DNA from: an uncultured Ligilactobacillus sp.
Lineage (GTDB): Bacteria > Bacillota > Bacilli > Lactobacillales > Lactobacillaceae
Reading direction: 5' to 3'
Length of the DNA stretch: 15,439 nt
NCBI GenBank assembly: GCA_934215475.1
Contig: CAKPZY010000040.1
Span: forward strand, 1-15,439
The notes under the pieces are model-generated. The model saw only the letters and a list, made by a program, of their open reading frames with translations. It was not told the origin of the DNA and did not search any database. A program made the position numbers and the translations under genes. Positions 7,557 to 14,353 of this stretch are shown here, piece after piece; positions within the stretch are counted from its first letter, which is position 1, and every line of letters starts with the position of its first letter.

Positions 7557-8009
7557 TTATAAGATTTTTGTCTCATCCTTTTCCCCTCTCATATTGTTAA
7601 TTGATTTTTCTATTAGCCTTAGAAATTCTTTCTTTTGGGTAACTGAAAAATTATTCAATAGTCTTTGACCTGTATGTGAACCATTATTTTTTATTTTTTC
7701 GCGCATTAAATGTCCGCTGTGAGTCAAGACTACAATTTTAGCTCGCCTGTCTGCAGTGTTAGTTGCGAGTGTGATCAAGCCCTTCTCGGCTAAGTGTTGA
7801 GTAATTTTTTGGGCACTTTGATGTTTAATATGTTGAAAATCTTTTAAATCGGAAATTGAACTTTTGGGGAAATCATTAAAAAAAATCAAAGCGTCAGCTT
7901 GATCAGTAGTCATATCAAGTTTCTTGATATCTTTATTTCGCGTGCTGATCAACAAGTTGGCTAATTCCAACACGCGTCGCGCAGCGATATATTCTTCATC
8001 GAAAAACAT
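7557..8009 (-). CDS. MarR family transcriptional regulator
   Basis: This 150-residue winged-helix DNA-binding protein would act as a dimer. An N-terminal helix (residues 1-25) leads into the helix-turn-helix: ISDLKDFQHIKHQSAQKITQ is helix 2 to recognition helix, followed by LAEKGLITLATNTADRRAK. The wing signature DRRAKIVVLTHSG is the typical MarR motif, and the C-terminal helices complete the dimer interface. The ATG is preceded by AAGGAG with an 8-nt spacer. It lies 57 nt downstream of the AEC transporter gene on the same strand, so the two probably form an operon in which the regulator controls the efflux carrier. The 40-bp palindrome upstream of the transporter is a candidate site. The ligand is unknown. 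Confidence 0.92.
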   Translation of the reverse strand: MFFDEEYIAARRVLELANLLISTRNKDIKKLDMTTDQADALIFFNDFPKSSISDLKDFQHIKHQSAQKITQHLAEKGLITLATNTADRRAKIVVLTHSGHLMREKIKNNGSHTGQRLLNNFSVTQKKEFLRLIEKSINNMRGEKDETKIL

Positions 8010-8066
8010 GCATATCTCTCCTTATACTTTAAAAAGCTCACTCAGGGAATAAAAATATTCAAACAT

Positions 8067-9002
8067 TTAAGCAAATAAATTACTAATTAGAAATACAGCT
8101 GGAATGGTGAGTAAACTCAATAAAGTTGATGTTCCCATTAATGCAAGCGCGGGTTCTTGCTTGCCATGACTTTGTAGAGTAAATAGCACAACCATTCCTC
8201 CCACAGGGCAGGCCATCATTAAAATTGCCGTAGGCAGAGGGTTACCAGTAAGCCCTAGTAATTGCATGACCAAAGCTGTCACTATTGGATATATTAAATT
8301 GCGTAAAAATAGAGAAGCCAAAATAGGACGATCAAGTTTAAAATTCTTAAGAGCAATATTAGCTAAACTGTTACCGATCACGAGCATTGAAACAGGAGTA
8401 TTGATAGAACTAATATCATCGATGATTTGGCTAAGTAGACCAGGTAATCTGATAGAAAAAACAAATATTATTAAACCAACAAAAATGGCAATAATATTGG
8501 GATTAAATAAAACACTGCGCAATTTTTCAAAAAGACTGGTGTCATTTTTTTCATTAGTAAATAGTCCTACTCCGTGTGTCCAATTAAAGATGTTGAAAAA
8601 GGCCAGCGGCACTACGGCGTAAAAAACTCCTGTTGGGCCAAATAGAGAACTGACCAGAGGAATGCCGATAAAACCAGCATTAGAGTATATGCTGCCATAC
8701 TGTACGATTCGCTGTAAATTCTTATCTTTAATTTTTTTAAAGACCAATTTTGACACTATAATTTGTAGCCAGTAAACAATGGTCATTCCTACTGCACTCA
8801 ACAATAAGGCATGAACGCGGCTGGATGAATATGGTTTTTCAAATGATTCTATGATCAAACATGGTGAAACGATATATAGTAAAACATTAGTTAAATCATT
8901 AGCGGTTTGCTCATGAATAAATTTAACCTTATTTGCTCCCACTCCTACTAACATCAGCGCGAACATCAGAATGATCTGGCCAAATAAAAGTTCAAGGTTC
9001 AC
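8067..9002 (-). CDS. AEC family transporter (auxin efflux carrier / malate permease type)
   Basis: This 311-residue integral membrane protein has about ten spans in two five-span halves. The family includes plant PIN proteins and bacterial malate or malonate permeases, so the cargo is probably an organic anion. Recognisable blocks are MFALMLVGVGANKVKFI in TM1, LTNVLLYIVSPCLIIESF, YGSIYSNAGFIGIPLVSSLF and VPLAFFNIFNWTHG in the first half, and MACPVGGMVVLFTLQSHG in the second; the conserved SN/GF and P residues of the crossing helices are present. The start is GTG, preceded by a run of seven G (9010-9016) that acts as the ribosome binding site. It is the first gene of a probable operon with the downstream MarR regulator. 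Confidence 0.92.
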   Translation of the reverse strand: MNLELLFGQIILMFALMLVGVGANKVKFIHEQTANDLTNVLLYIVSPCLIIESFEKPYSSSRVHALLLSAVGMTIVYWLQIIVSKLVFKKIKDKNLQRIVQYGSIYSNAGFIGIPLVSSLFGPTGVFYAVVPLAFFNIFNWTHGVGLFTNEKNDTSLFEKLRSVLFNPNIIAIFVGLIIFVFSIRLPGLLSQIIDDISSINTPVSMLVIGNSLANIALKNFKLDRPILASLFLRNLIYPIVTALVMQLLGLTGNPLPTAILMMACPVGGMVVLFTLQSHGKQEPALALMGTSTLLSLLTIPAVFLISNLFA

Positions 9003-9009
9003 TTTGTCA

Positions 9010-9016
9010 CCCCCCC
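9010..9016 (-). promoter_or_regulatory. Homopolymeric ribosome binding site (seven G) of the AEC gene
   Basis: On the minus strand AAA is followed by seven G and then TGACAAA before the GTG start. The G run replaces the usual GGAGG. A run of this length can slip during replication, which would change the spacing and the strength of translation. Confidence 0.5.
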
Positions 9017-9072
9017 TTTATAAGGATATAGATTTAGAATAAAAATAGGACGCGATCTAGTATAAACCTTTT

Positions 9073-9112
9073 TCTTCGCTATTTATACAGTTAGCTGTAT
9101 AAATAGCGAAGA
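9073..9112. repeat. Perfect 18+4+18 palindrome upstream of the AEC-marR genes
   Basis: The left arm (9073-9090, begins TCTTCGCTATTT and ends ATACAG) and the right arm (9095-9112) are exact reverse complements around the tetraloop TTAG. On neither strand is the stem followed by a T tract (the T run precedes it on the plus strand), so it is not a standard terminator. It may be an operator, possibly for the MarR protein, or a leader hairpin in the AEC transcript. Confidence 0.8.
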
Positions 9113-9311
9113 GGATGTATTTGGAATGGATCTAATACTTAAAATGAACATTTGGATCTGACAGTAATCCAACTAACCCTTATTTACTAAACAATGAACT
9201 TAGCCTCTTTAGTGTTAAGTCAAACAAGTATCAAAAAAAGTCTAAGTAAGAGTAAAATAAAATAGTATATCTAAATCCATAAGCAGTAATATTACTTTAT
9301 AGGGGGGAAAC

Positions 9312-10241
9312 ATGATGATTTTTGGAACACCAATCAGTTGGTTTATAAATGAAATATTCTCAGTTGTCTTAATTTTGATAGTAGCTGCACACATCTGCAA
9401 ACAAAAAAAGCCTTTCATAAAAGGACTAGAATTAATTGGTTACATATTAGGTGCTGGCATTTTTGAAAACATCGGAGTATTTGTAAAAGTCTATAATTAT
9501 AGTACCGATAGAATTTTGATGTTTGGGAAGGTGCCGATTTCTATACTTTTTATTGAGGGTGCGATTTTTTACGTCAGTTTTCATTTTGTGAAAAAGCTAG
9601 CCCTTCCCAAATGGTCGATTCCCTTTGGAGTGGGGCTGCTTTCCTCTGTTCAGGATATGGCTCTTGATCCTGCTTGTGTATATGATATCCATCGTGTAGC
9701 AAAAACGACCTTAGGCCAATGGAACTGGGGCAACTATTACAATGGCGGTTTCCTAAGCATCCCTTTCTATAATTTTTCAGGTTGGTTTGCAATGATGTTT
9801 TATTTTACAACTGGTATTTTACTGGGCCGTTATTTTAGCAAGAAAATTAAGCGCCGCAGTTTTGACATTGCTTACCCCTTCCTGGCGATGATCTTCATGG
9901 TGCTACTATTAGTTAGTCCGCTTAACCAATTTTTGCTTTTTGCCATGCCGTTTGCCCAAATGCACCAGAAGATCCCAGAGTTAATTATGTTGATTTTGCT
10001 TTATGGTATAAGTATTGTTATCCTACTATCTTTTACTTGGAAAGCAGGCAAAGTCAGCTGGGCCAATAGTGGTCTTGTCTTCATTATACCTTTGTTTCTT
10101 GATGCTTATGCTATAGTAAACAGCATCGCAAACGGCATCAAGTTTGTGCTTCCAACCATCGTTATCGTTGCTGTATTGCATTTAGCTTACTTATTTTGGG
10201 CTTTTAGGAAAACCGCAAAAATTCGGCATAATAATCCTTAG
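9312..10241 (+). CDS. Polytopic membrane protein with CruF/DUF422 (carotenoid biosynthesis) motifs
   Basis: This 309-residue protein is mostly hydrophobic with about eight membrane spans and short basic loops. Residues 113-160 carry the pattern typical of the DUF422 / bisanhydrobacterioruberin hydratase (CruF-like) family: QDMALDP, then QWNWGNYY, then IPFYNFSGW. Earlier FENIGV, YNYSTD and GKVPISI also resemble that family's N-terminal half. Family members hydrate carotenoid precursors in archaea and bacteria, but no carotenoid genes are present nearby, so the substrate here may differ. The start is ATG at 9312, or more comfortably the second ATG at 9315, after GGGGGG at 9302-9307. It diverges from the AEC gene and is followed by palindromic intergenic DNA. 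The family call rests on motif memory and is moderately sure. Confidence 0.65.
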   Translation: MMIFGTPISWFINEIFSVVLILIVAAHICKQKKPFIKGLELIGYILGAGIFENIGVFVKVYNYSTDRILMFGKVPISILFIEGAIFYVSFHFVKKLALPKWSIPFGVGLLSSVQDMALDPACVYDIHRVAKTTLGQWNWGNYYNGGFLSIPFYNFSGWFAMMFYFTTGILLGRYFSKKIKRRSFDIAYPFLAMIFMVLLLVSPLNQFLLFAMPFAQMHQKIPELIMLILLYGISIVILLSFTWKAGKVSWANSGLVFIIPLFLDAYAIVNSIANGIKFVLPTIVIVAVLHLAYLFWAFRKTAKIRHNNP

Positions 10242-10252
10242 CTCGAGGCGCT

Positions 10253-10267
10253 GGAACAAATTGTTCC
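10253..10267. repeat. 15-bp palindrome, possible operator or weak terminator stem
   Basis: GGAACAA and TTGTTCC are exact reverse complements around a single A, just 11 nt after the CruF-like gene's stop. There is no T tract, so termination is doubtful. A dimeric repressor site is possible. Confidence 0.4.
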
Positions 10268-10346
10268 TAAACCCGATAAAAACCTTATTTTGATAAATTT
10301 CAAAGTCAATTTGATAATTTGGAGGAATAGGTATACGGGGAAAGGT

Positions 10347-10526
10347 CATTGGGGAAAACAGAGGTTGATTTTTCTCCAATGGCACAGCCATTGGATAAAA
10401 ACTAAGAGGAGTTTTATCCAATGAACGTGTTAATGGATAAAAAGAAGCACATGTTTTATCCAATAGGCAACCCATTGGGTAAAAGACCGCTTAAATTTTA
10501 CCCATTAACCTAGACATTGGATAAAA
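10347..10526. repeat. 42-bp tandem array of hairpin units (4 complete plus one half unit)
   Basis: Each unit is a 12-nt arm close to CATTGGATAAAA, an 11-nt variable loop, the complementary arm close to TTTTATCCAATG and a 7-nt variable spacer. Left arms start at 10347, 10389, 10431, 10473 and 10515, exactly 42 nt apart; right arms start at 10370, 10412, 10454 and 10496. Loops and spacers share little sequence. Arm changes are often matched: in the unit at 10473, GGGTAAAA pairs with TTTTACCC; in the unit at 10347, GGGGAAAA faces TTTTCTCC (one G-C change plus one G-T wobble); in the unit at 10431 the outermost pair is T-A instead of C-G. The unit at 10389 is perfect over 12 bp. The fifth unit has only its left arm. 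The array fills most of the 336-nt gap before the acetyltransferase gene, which holds nothing else except the palindrome at 10253. Confidence 0.9.
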
Positions 10527-10577
10527 TAACTATCCCAGCACCATATTTATTAGATTTCGAGAAAAGAGGTCGACATA

Positions 10578-11138
10578 ATGCCGCAAGGAACGAAAAAGCT
10601 GGAAACTAAACGCCTATATCTGCGACCACTAAAGCCAGAAGATGCTCCAATGATGTTTAATAATTGGGCAAATGACGCCAGAGTGACTAAATATTTAAGC
10701 TGGTCACCAGATGATCAAGTTGCAACCGTCGAAAAAAGCATCTTGTCTCGGCAGAAGGATTACGACAGAAAGGATTATTATCATTGGGGAATCGTAGTAA
10801 AAGAAACTGCTGAACTTATCGGCACTATTACAGTAGTTGGCAAAGAACCCTCGATAAAAAGTCTGAAAATTGGCTACTGTATTGGTTATGCTTGGTGGGG
10901 GAAGGGTTATACTACGGAAGCTTTGCAAAAAGTTATCTCATATCTATTCGATACAACAGATACCAATCGGATCGAGGCCACTCATGATCCACGTAATTCA
11001 GCTTCTGGCAAAGTGATGAAAAAAAGCGGTATGACTTACGAAGGCACCCTACGCCAGGCGGGAATAAACAATTTAGGGATCTGTGACGAAAATAGCTACT
11101 CGATCTTACGTGAAGAATATCATCGAGAACCAGTGTAA
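10578..11138 (+). CDS. GNAT family N-acetyltransferase, RimJ/RimL type
   Basis: This 186-residue cytosolic enzyme transfers an acetyl group from acetyl-CoA to an amino group; relatives modify ribosomal protein N-termini, but many lactobacillar members have unknown targets. It begins with the typical LETKRLYLRPLKPEDA, has the acetyl-CoA pyrophosphate loop in YAWWGKGYTTEAL (about 104-116) and the closing NSASGKVMKKSGM (about 140-152) that is diagnostic of the RimJ-like subgroup. The ATG has AAGAGG at 10564-10569 with an 8-nt spacer. The hairpin array ends about 51 nt upstream, so the array's last half unit may lie within its leader or promoter. Length is normal. Confidence 0.92.
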   Translation: MPQGTKKLETKRLYLRPLKPEDAPMMFNNWANDARVTKYLSWSPDDQVATVEKSILSRQKDYDRKDYYHWGIVVKETAELIGTITVVGKEPSIKSLKIGYCIGYAWWGKGYTTEALQKVISYLFDTTDTNRIEATHDPRNSASGKVMKKSGMTYEGTLRQAGINNLGICDENSYSILREEYHREPV

Positions 11139-11232
11139 TGCCATGAACCCACTTTATATGAGAGTAGAAAGAAATGTTCGTACTTCAAGTTAGCACAGGA
11201 GTATAATTTTTCTAAAGAAAGAAGGGAAGCTT

Positions 11233-12039
11233 ATGGACCAGTCGATAAATGATGAAAAAATAGCAACGTCTTTAGGGACTTATAAAATATCGATCCGCAA
11301 AGGCAAGAAAATGGTTGTATTCTTGAATGGAGCATCCAGCTTCGACACCGAGCAAACTTTTGATCCTATAATTGTCGATCTTCCTAAACAAGTTGGAATA
11401 TTTGCACTAGACTATATCAATTCTGGCTTAAGCTCCCAAGAAACACATCCTTTCATCCTAGAAGAAGAAACAAAGATTATTTCCGGACTCATTAGAGCAC
11501 GGCATGCGGAAAAAATAATCATAGTCGCACATAGTATCGGCGGCTTATATGCTTTACATATTGCTCCGAATTTGAATAATCTAGCCGGTTTTGTTGGGAT
11601 AGAACCAACTACGCGTGAAGTTACTCTAAATACACCGACAGAGCCTGCTTATAAGGACGCAGAGGAAGCTGCAGCCAAATTAACTGAAGAAGAACTTAAC
11701 GCTCAGGTAAAAAAGAGAGTTTACAAATATTTTTCTAAGACTTTAGCCGATAAAATTTGGCAGACGCATCTTTTGGATGAAACTCGGGAAGTCGATTCTA
11801 TCACCAAGCGCCTTAATCAAAATTTTGATGATACTTTTAAAAAGTATCCGGATCGTAAATTGGCTAAAAATCTGCCAGTGATCCTATTTACGCAATCCTT
11901 CCGAGTAAATGAATATAAACGTTCTGAATATTTTACTGATGATGCGCGAATCAAACCATTAGGGACTTTTCATTATATTCACTGGGAGTTTCCAAACGAA
12001 GTTGGTAATGCAATAAAAGAAATACTAGACAAAATTTAA
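11233..12039 (+). CDS. Alpha/beta hydrolase
   Basis: This 268-residue protein has an alpha/beta hydrolase fold and no signal peptide, so it is cytosolic. MVVFLNGASSF (about 27-37) is the first strand and oxyanion loop, where NGA stands in place of the usual HG motif. The nucleophile elbow is IIIVAHSIGGLYAL with Ser101; here Ala-His-Ser-Ile-Gly replaces the G-x-S-x-G start, as in many members. The catalytic His is probably His247 or His250 in FHYIHWEFP near the end. A helical, charged cap (about 135-205) lies between. The start is ATG after AAGAAGGGAAG. A weak terminator overlaps the stop. The substrate is unknown; an esterase or peptidase-like role is possible. Confidence 0.88.
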   Translation: MDQSINDEKIATSLGTYKISIRKGKKMVVFLNGASSFDTEQTFDPIIVDLPKQVGIFALDYINSGLSSQETHPFILEEETKIISGLIRARHAEKIIIVAHSIGGLYALHIAPNLNNLAGFVGIEPTTREVTLNTPTEPAYKDAEEAAAKLTEEELNAQVKKRVYKYFSKTLADKIWQTHLLDETREVDSITKRLNQNFDDTFKKYPDRKLAKNLPVILFTQSFRVNEYKRSEYFTDDARIKPLGTFHYIHWEFPNEVGNAIKEILDKI

Positions 12040-12067
12040 CGGTCATTTGTTAGAAGGACTGTTTTTT
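12038..12067 (+). terminator. Rho-independent terminator after the alpha/beta hydrolase
   Basis: AACGGTC (12038-12044) pairs with GACTGTT (12057-12063), seven pairs including one G-U, around a 12-nt loop, and runs into TTTTTT. The stem is short, so its strength is modest. Confidence 0.55.
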
Positions 12068-12134
12068 GATGGGTATTCGTGGCATTTCTTTTTAACAGTA
12101 TGACAGATTAAGTTAAGGAGTGAAGAAATTTTTG

Positions 12135-12454
12135 ATGGAAACAAAATATGGTAGAAATTCGTTTTTCGATGGTGGTTTGTTGTCCTTTATTGGCTGGAAC
12201 GTCCTGGGGTTTATTGTAACTCTTTGTACACTGGGATTTGCTATCCGTGGGCACTGTGCATGGTCTCCGGTTGGAAAATTAATCATACCGTAATTGATGG
12301 CCATAGAATGAATTTTAGCGGCTCAGCTTTTAGTTTGTTTGGTAATTGGATCAAGTGGTTGATCCTGAGCGCCATTACAATTGGGATCTATTTATTTCGG
12401 GTCAAAATTAAATTAGAAGACTGGAAAGCCAAAAACACGAATTTCATTAACTGA
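12135..12454 (+). pseudogene. DUF898/YjgN-like small membrane protein, frameshifted
   Basis: Two overlapping frames together give one conserved protein of about 107 residues. The first frame (ATG 12135, stop at 12293) begins FFDGGLLSFIGWNVLGFIVT; the second continues ICYPWALCMVSGWKINHTVI, then FGNWIKWLILSAITIGIY and a basic tail ending at 12454. The order FDGGLL..IGW, YPWALC, W.INHTVIDG and FGNWIKW is the pattern of DUF898-type two-to-three-span proteins. The break is at about 12233-12238: one extra base in CTGGGATTTGC would restore the frame, and no slippery heptamer is visible there. So it is a one-base deletion or a sequencing error. AAGGAG at 12115-12120 lies somewhat far upstream; in-frame TTG (12132) and GTG (12120) starts also exist. 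Function unknown. Confidence 0.75.
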
Positions 12455-12484
12455 CGTCTTTTGTACGTAGCTGACTCGCTTTTC

Positions 12485-12513
12485 TTGTTCTGAATACGAA
12501 CATCACATATATT
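12485..12513 (+). promoter_or_regulatory. Predicted sigma-A promoter of the polyol dehydrogenase gene
   Basis: TTGTTC (12485-12490) and TATATT (12508-12513) are 17 nt apart. A short inverted repeat, TGTTC and GAACA separated by 7 nt (12486-12502), overlaps the -35 and could be a repressor site. The leader to the start codon would be about 115 nt. Confidence 0.4.
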
Positions 12514-12633
12514 GACCCGCCAGAATATAAATAGCAAGTCCTTTCAAATTCATTCAAGGTGATAATTGTGTTAAGTTAGTGATGTAAAAAGCTGCTTTGG
12601 CTGGAATAACGTCTAATGAAAGGAAGCAAGGTT

Positions 12634-13716
12634 ATGGCAAAAAAACAAGAGCTACCCACTACAACTAGAAGTGCTGTTTTAAATAAAGTCAAAGATTTGG
12701 AAGTCAAAGAAACGCCCGTTAAGGAAATGAAGTCAACGGATGTCTTGGTCAAAGTGATGGCTGTTGGCATTTGCGGTTCTGATGTTCACTATTATGAGAA
12801 TGGGCGGATTGGCGATTTCGTAGTTAATGGACCACTTATTTTAGGTCACGAGAGCTCAGGTCAGATCATTGCTGTGGGTAAAGATGTTAAAGACTTTAAG
12901 GTTGGCGATAGAGTTGCCTTGGAACCCGGTGTTCCCTGCGGTAAATGTGAATTTTGCCGGACAGGGCGGTATAACCTCTGTCCAGATGTTCAATTTATGG
13001 CGACCCCGCCAGTGGACGGTGATTTAACGCAGTACATTAGCTGGCCAGCAGAGTTTGTATACCATATACCAGATGATATGCCCTACGAAATAGGTTCATT
13101 AAGTGAACCTTTCTCAGTATCTATCCACGCCGCACAATTAATGGATATTCAGCCAGGATCCACTGTCTTCATTTCAGGCTCTGGCCCGGTAGGTTTGCTA
13201 GGAATTTTATCTGCTCGTGCTTTTGGAGCAGGGACGATCATTGCTAGTGATGCTGAGCCAAATCGTTTAAAAATGGCTAAAAAAATGGGTGCAACAGATA
13301 CTATCAACATAACAAAACAGGACGTTAAAGAAGCAGTTCAGGAATTTACCAAGGGTGAAGGCACTGATTATGTAATTGAAGCTTCTGGCAACAATCATGC
13401 CGAAAGTGAGACTCTTTTAACTTTAAAACCTGGTGGGAAAATTGCCTATGTAGGGATGCCGACACATGACACTGCACCTTTAGATATCATGTTTATGACG
13501 ACATATGAGCCGAAAATCTATGGTGTGTTTCGTTATGCTAATACGTATCCGTTAGCAATTAAAATTTTAAGTAAGCACATGGATGAAGCAGAACAGCTGT
13601 TAACTGATTTTTATAGCTTGGACGAAACTAAAGATGCATTTGAACGGACAAGTACCGGTAAAAGCGAGACTCTAAAAGTTATTATTTATCCCAACGAAAA
13701 ATTAAGAGACAAATGA
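12634..13716 (+). CDS. Zinc-dependent polyol dehydrogenase (sorbitol / xylitol dehydrogenase type)
   Basis: This 360-residue medium-chain dehydrogenase would oxidise a polyol such as sorbitol, xylitol or L-iditol to the keto sugar with NAD+. Catalytic zinc ligands are Cys47 (GICGSDVHYYENG), His72-Glu73 (LGHES) and Glu158 in LSEPFS; structural zinc Cys residues are 102, 105, 108 and 116 in CGKCEFCRTGRYNLC. The Rossmann motif is GSGPVG at 182-187 and the second-strand acidic Asp206 (ASDAEPNRL) favours NAD over NADP. ATPPVDGDLTQYI is typical of the sorbitol/xylitol subgroup. I chose ATG 12634, eight bases after AAAGGAAG, over the in-frame ATG at 12616, which lacks a binding site. It is transcribed alone and ends at a strong terminator. 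With the sugar porter at 2526 it supports pentose/polyol metabolism. The exact polyol is uncertain. Confidence 0.93.
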   Translation: MAKKQELPTTTRSAVLNKVKDLEVKETPVKEMKSTDVLVKVMAVGICGSDVHYYENGRIGDFVVNGPLILGHESSGQIIAVGKDVKDFKVGDRVALEPGVPCGKCEFCRTGRYNLCPDVQFMATPPVDGDLTQYISWPAEFVYHIPDDMPYEIGSLSEPFSVSIHAAQLMDIQPGSTVFISGSGPVGLLGILSARAFGAGTIIASDAEPNRLKMAKKMGATDTINITKQDVKEAVQEFTKGEGTDYVIEASGNNHAESETLLTLKPGGKIAYVGMPTHDTAPLDIMFMTTYEPKIYGVFRYANTYPLAIKILSKHMDEAEQLLTDFYSLDETKDAFERTSTGKSETLKVIIYPNEKLRDK

Positions 13717-13791
13717 TACCTGTTATTTGATGGCTGCCAGTTGGTCATTTGTGCTTGCAGTTAAAACAAATGTGATAGCTTTGGAGATATT

Positions 13792-13828
13792 AAGAGGAAG
13801 CGTGAATGCTCACGCCTCCTCTTTTTTA
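13792..13828 (+). terminator. Strong rho-independent terminator
   Basis: AAGAGG and GCGTGA (13792-13797 and 13800-13805) pair with TCACGC and CCTCTT (13810-13815 and 13818-13823), with an AA/CT internal loop and an ATGC tetraloop, followed by TTTTTT. It lies about 75 nt after the polyol dehydrogenase stop. Confidence 0.85.
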
Positions 13829-13903
13829 TATACAAAATAGAATGATATATTTATACCAAGCTCTTTGGCAAATTATTTTTGTATCTGATTATGTTTCTAC
13901 GGA

Positions 13904-14155
13904 TCACTTGCTAGCCCTTTGTTTTTTGGGCAACATTTCTTCGTCAGTAAAAATAAATTTATATTGTTCTTCAATTGGCCAAGTCTCGATTATTTCATTA
14001 AATTTTTTTATTAAAATTGGCCCGAACTCTTTGATCTGCTCACGAATATGTGTGCTCGCTATGTCGGCCTGTTTTCCTTTAGCCGCTTCTAAAGTAGTGA
14101 GTTTCACCTTTAAATTATACAATTCATGGCATTCGCTTCTAAAATCGTCTGACAT
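13904..14155 (-). CDS. Small charged hypothetical protein (83 aa)
   Basis: This soluble protein is predicted to be largely helical, rich in Lys and Glu, with segments such as SECHELYNLKVKLTTLEAAK and IREQIKEFGPILIKKFNEII. It has no signal or membrane segment and no motif I recognise. The frame is supported by AGGTGG (complement of 14162-14167) six bases before the ATG and by TATACT boxes on the minus strand about 40 nt upstream. A coiled-coil or helix-bundle adaptor is possible but this is only inferred. It lies between two unrelated genes as a single transcription unit. Confidence 0.65.
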   Translation of the reverse strand: MSDDFRSECHELYNLKVKLTTLEAAKGKQADIASTHIREQIKEFGPILIKKFNEIIETWPIEEQYKFIFTDEEMLPKKQRASK

Positions 14156-14353
14156 AATACACCACCTAGCTCTTTTAGTATAAGTATACCATTTTTATTT
14201 ATAAAGTTTGTACTTATTGATTGCCAGGCTTTAGCTCAAGATTTTTGCTGAAAAACACACTTTAACCTATTTGAATACTTATTCTGTTAAATTAAAACAA
14301 CTTTTACTTGAACTAATAAACTAATTTATTACTAACAGCATCTTTATTTCTTC

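Larger units (their letters stand above)
9003..9311. other. Gene-free divergent spacer between the AEC gene and the CruF-like gene
   Basis: I see no gene in these 309 nt. They must hold both divergent promoters. The main structure is the 40-bp palindrome at 9073-9112. A TATACT box lies on the minus strand between the palindrome and the AEC start, without a good -35. Near the right end is a perfect 12-bp palindrome, AGTAATATTACT (9285-9296), just before the GGGGGG ribosome binding site of the next gene (9302-9307). Confidence 0.5.

Noticed and set aside
10253..10267. LexA/SOS box
   Set aside because: The half-sites GAAC and GTTC are separated by five bases, whereas the Gram-positive SOS box needs four, and no SOS gene is adjacent.
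10191..10475. 94-codon minus-strand ORF with 14-residue repeats
   Set aside because: It overlaps the end of the CruF-like gene, has no ribosome binding site, and its repeat is explained by the palindromic array.
10347..10526. CRISPR-like repeat array
   Set aside because: Units alternate in orientation, conserved arms are only 12 nt, and loops and spacers are 11 and 7 nt. No cas genes are nearby.
13806..14183. 125-codon plus-strand ORF
   Set aside because: It starts inside a terminator hairpin, lacks a ribosome binding site and is antisense to the better-supported 83-codon gene.
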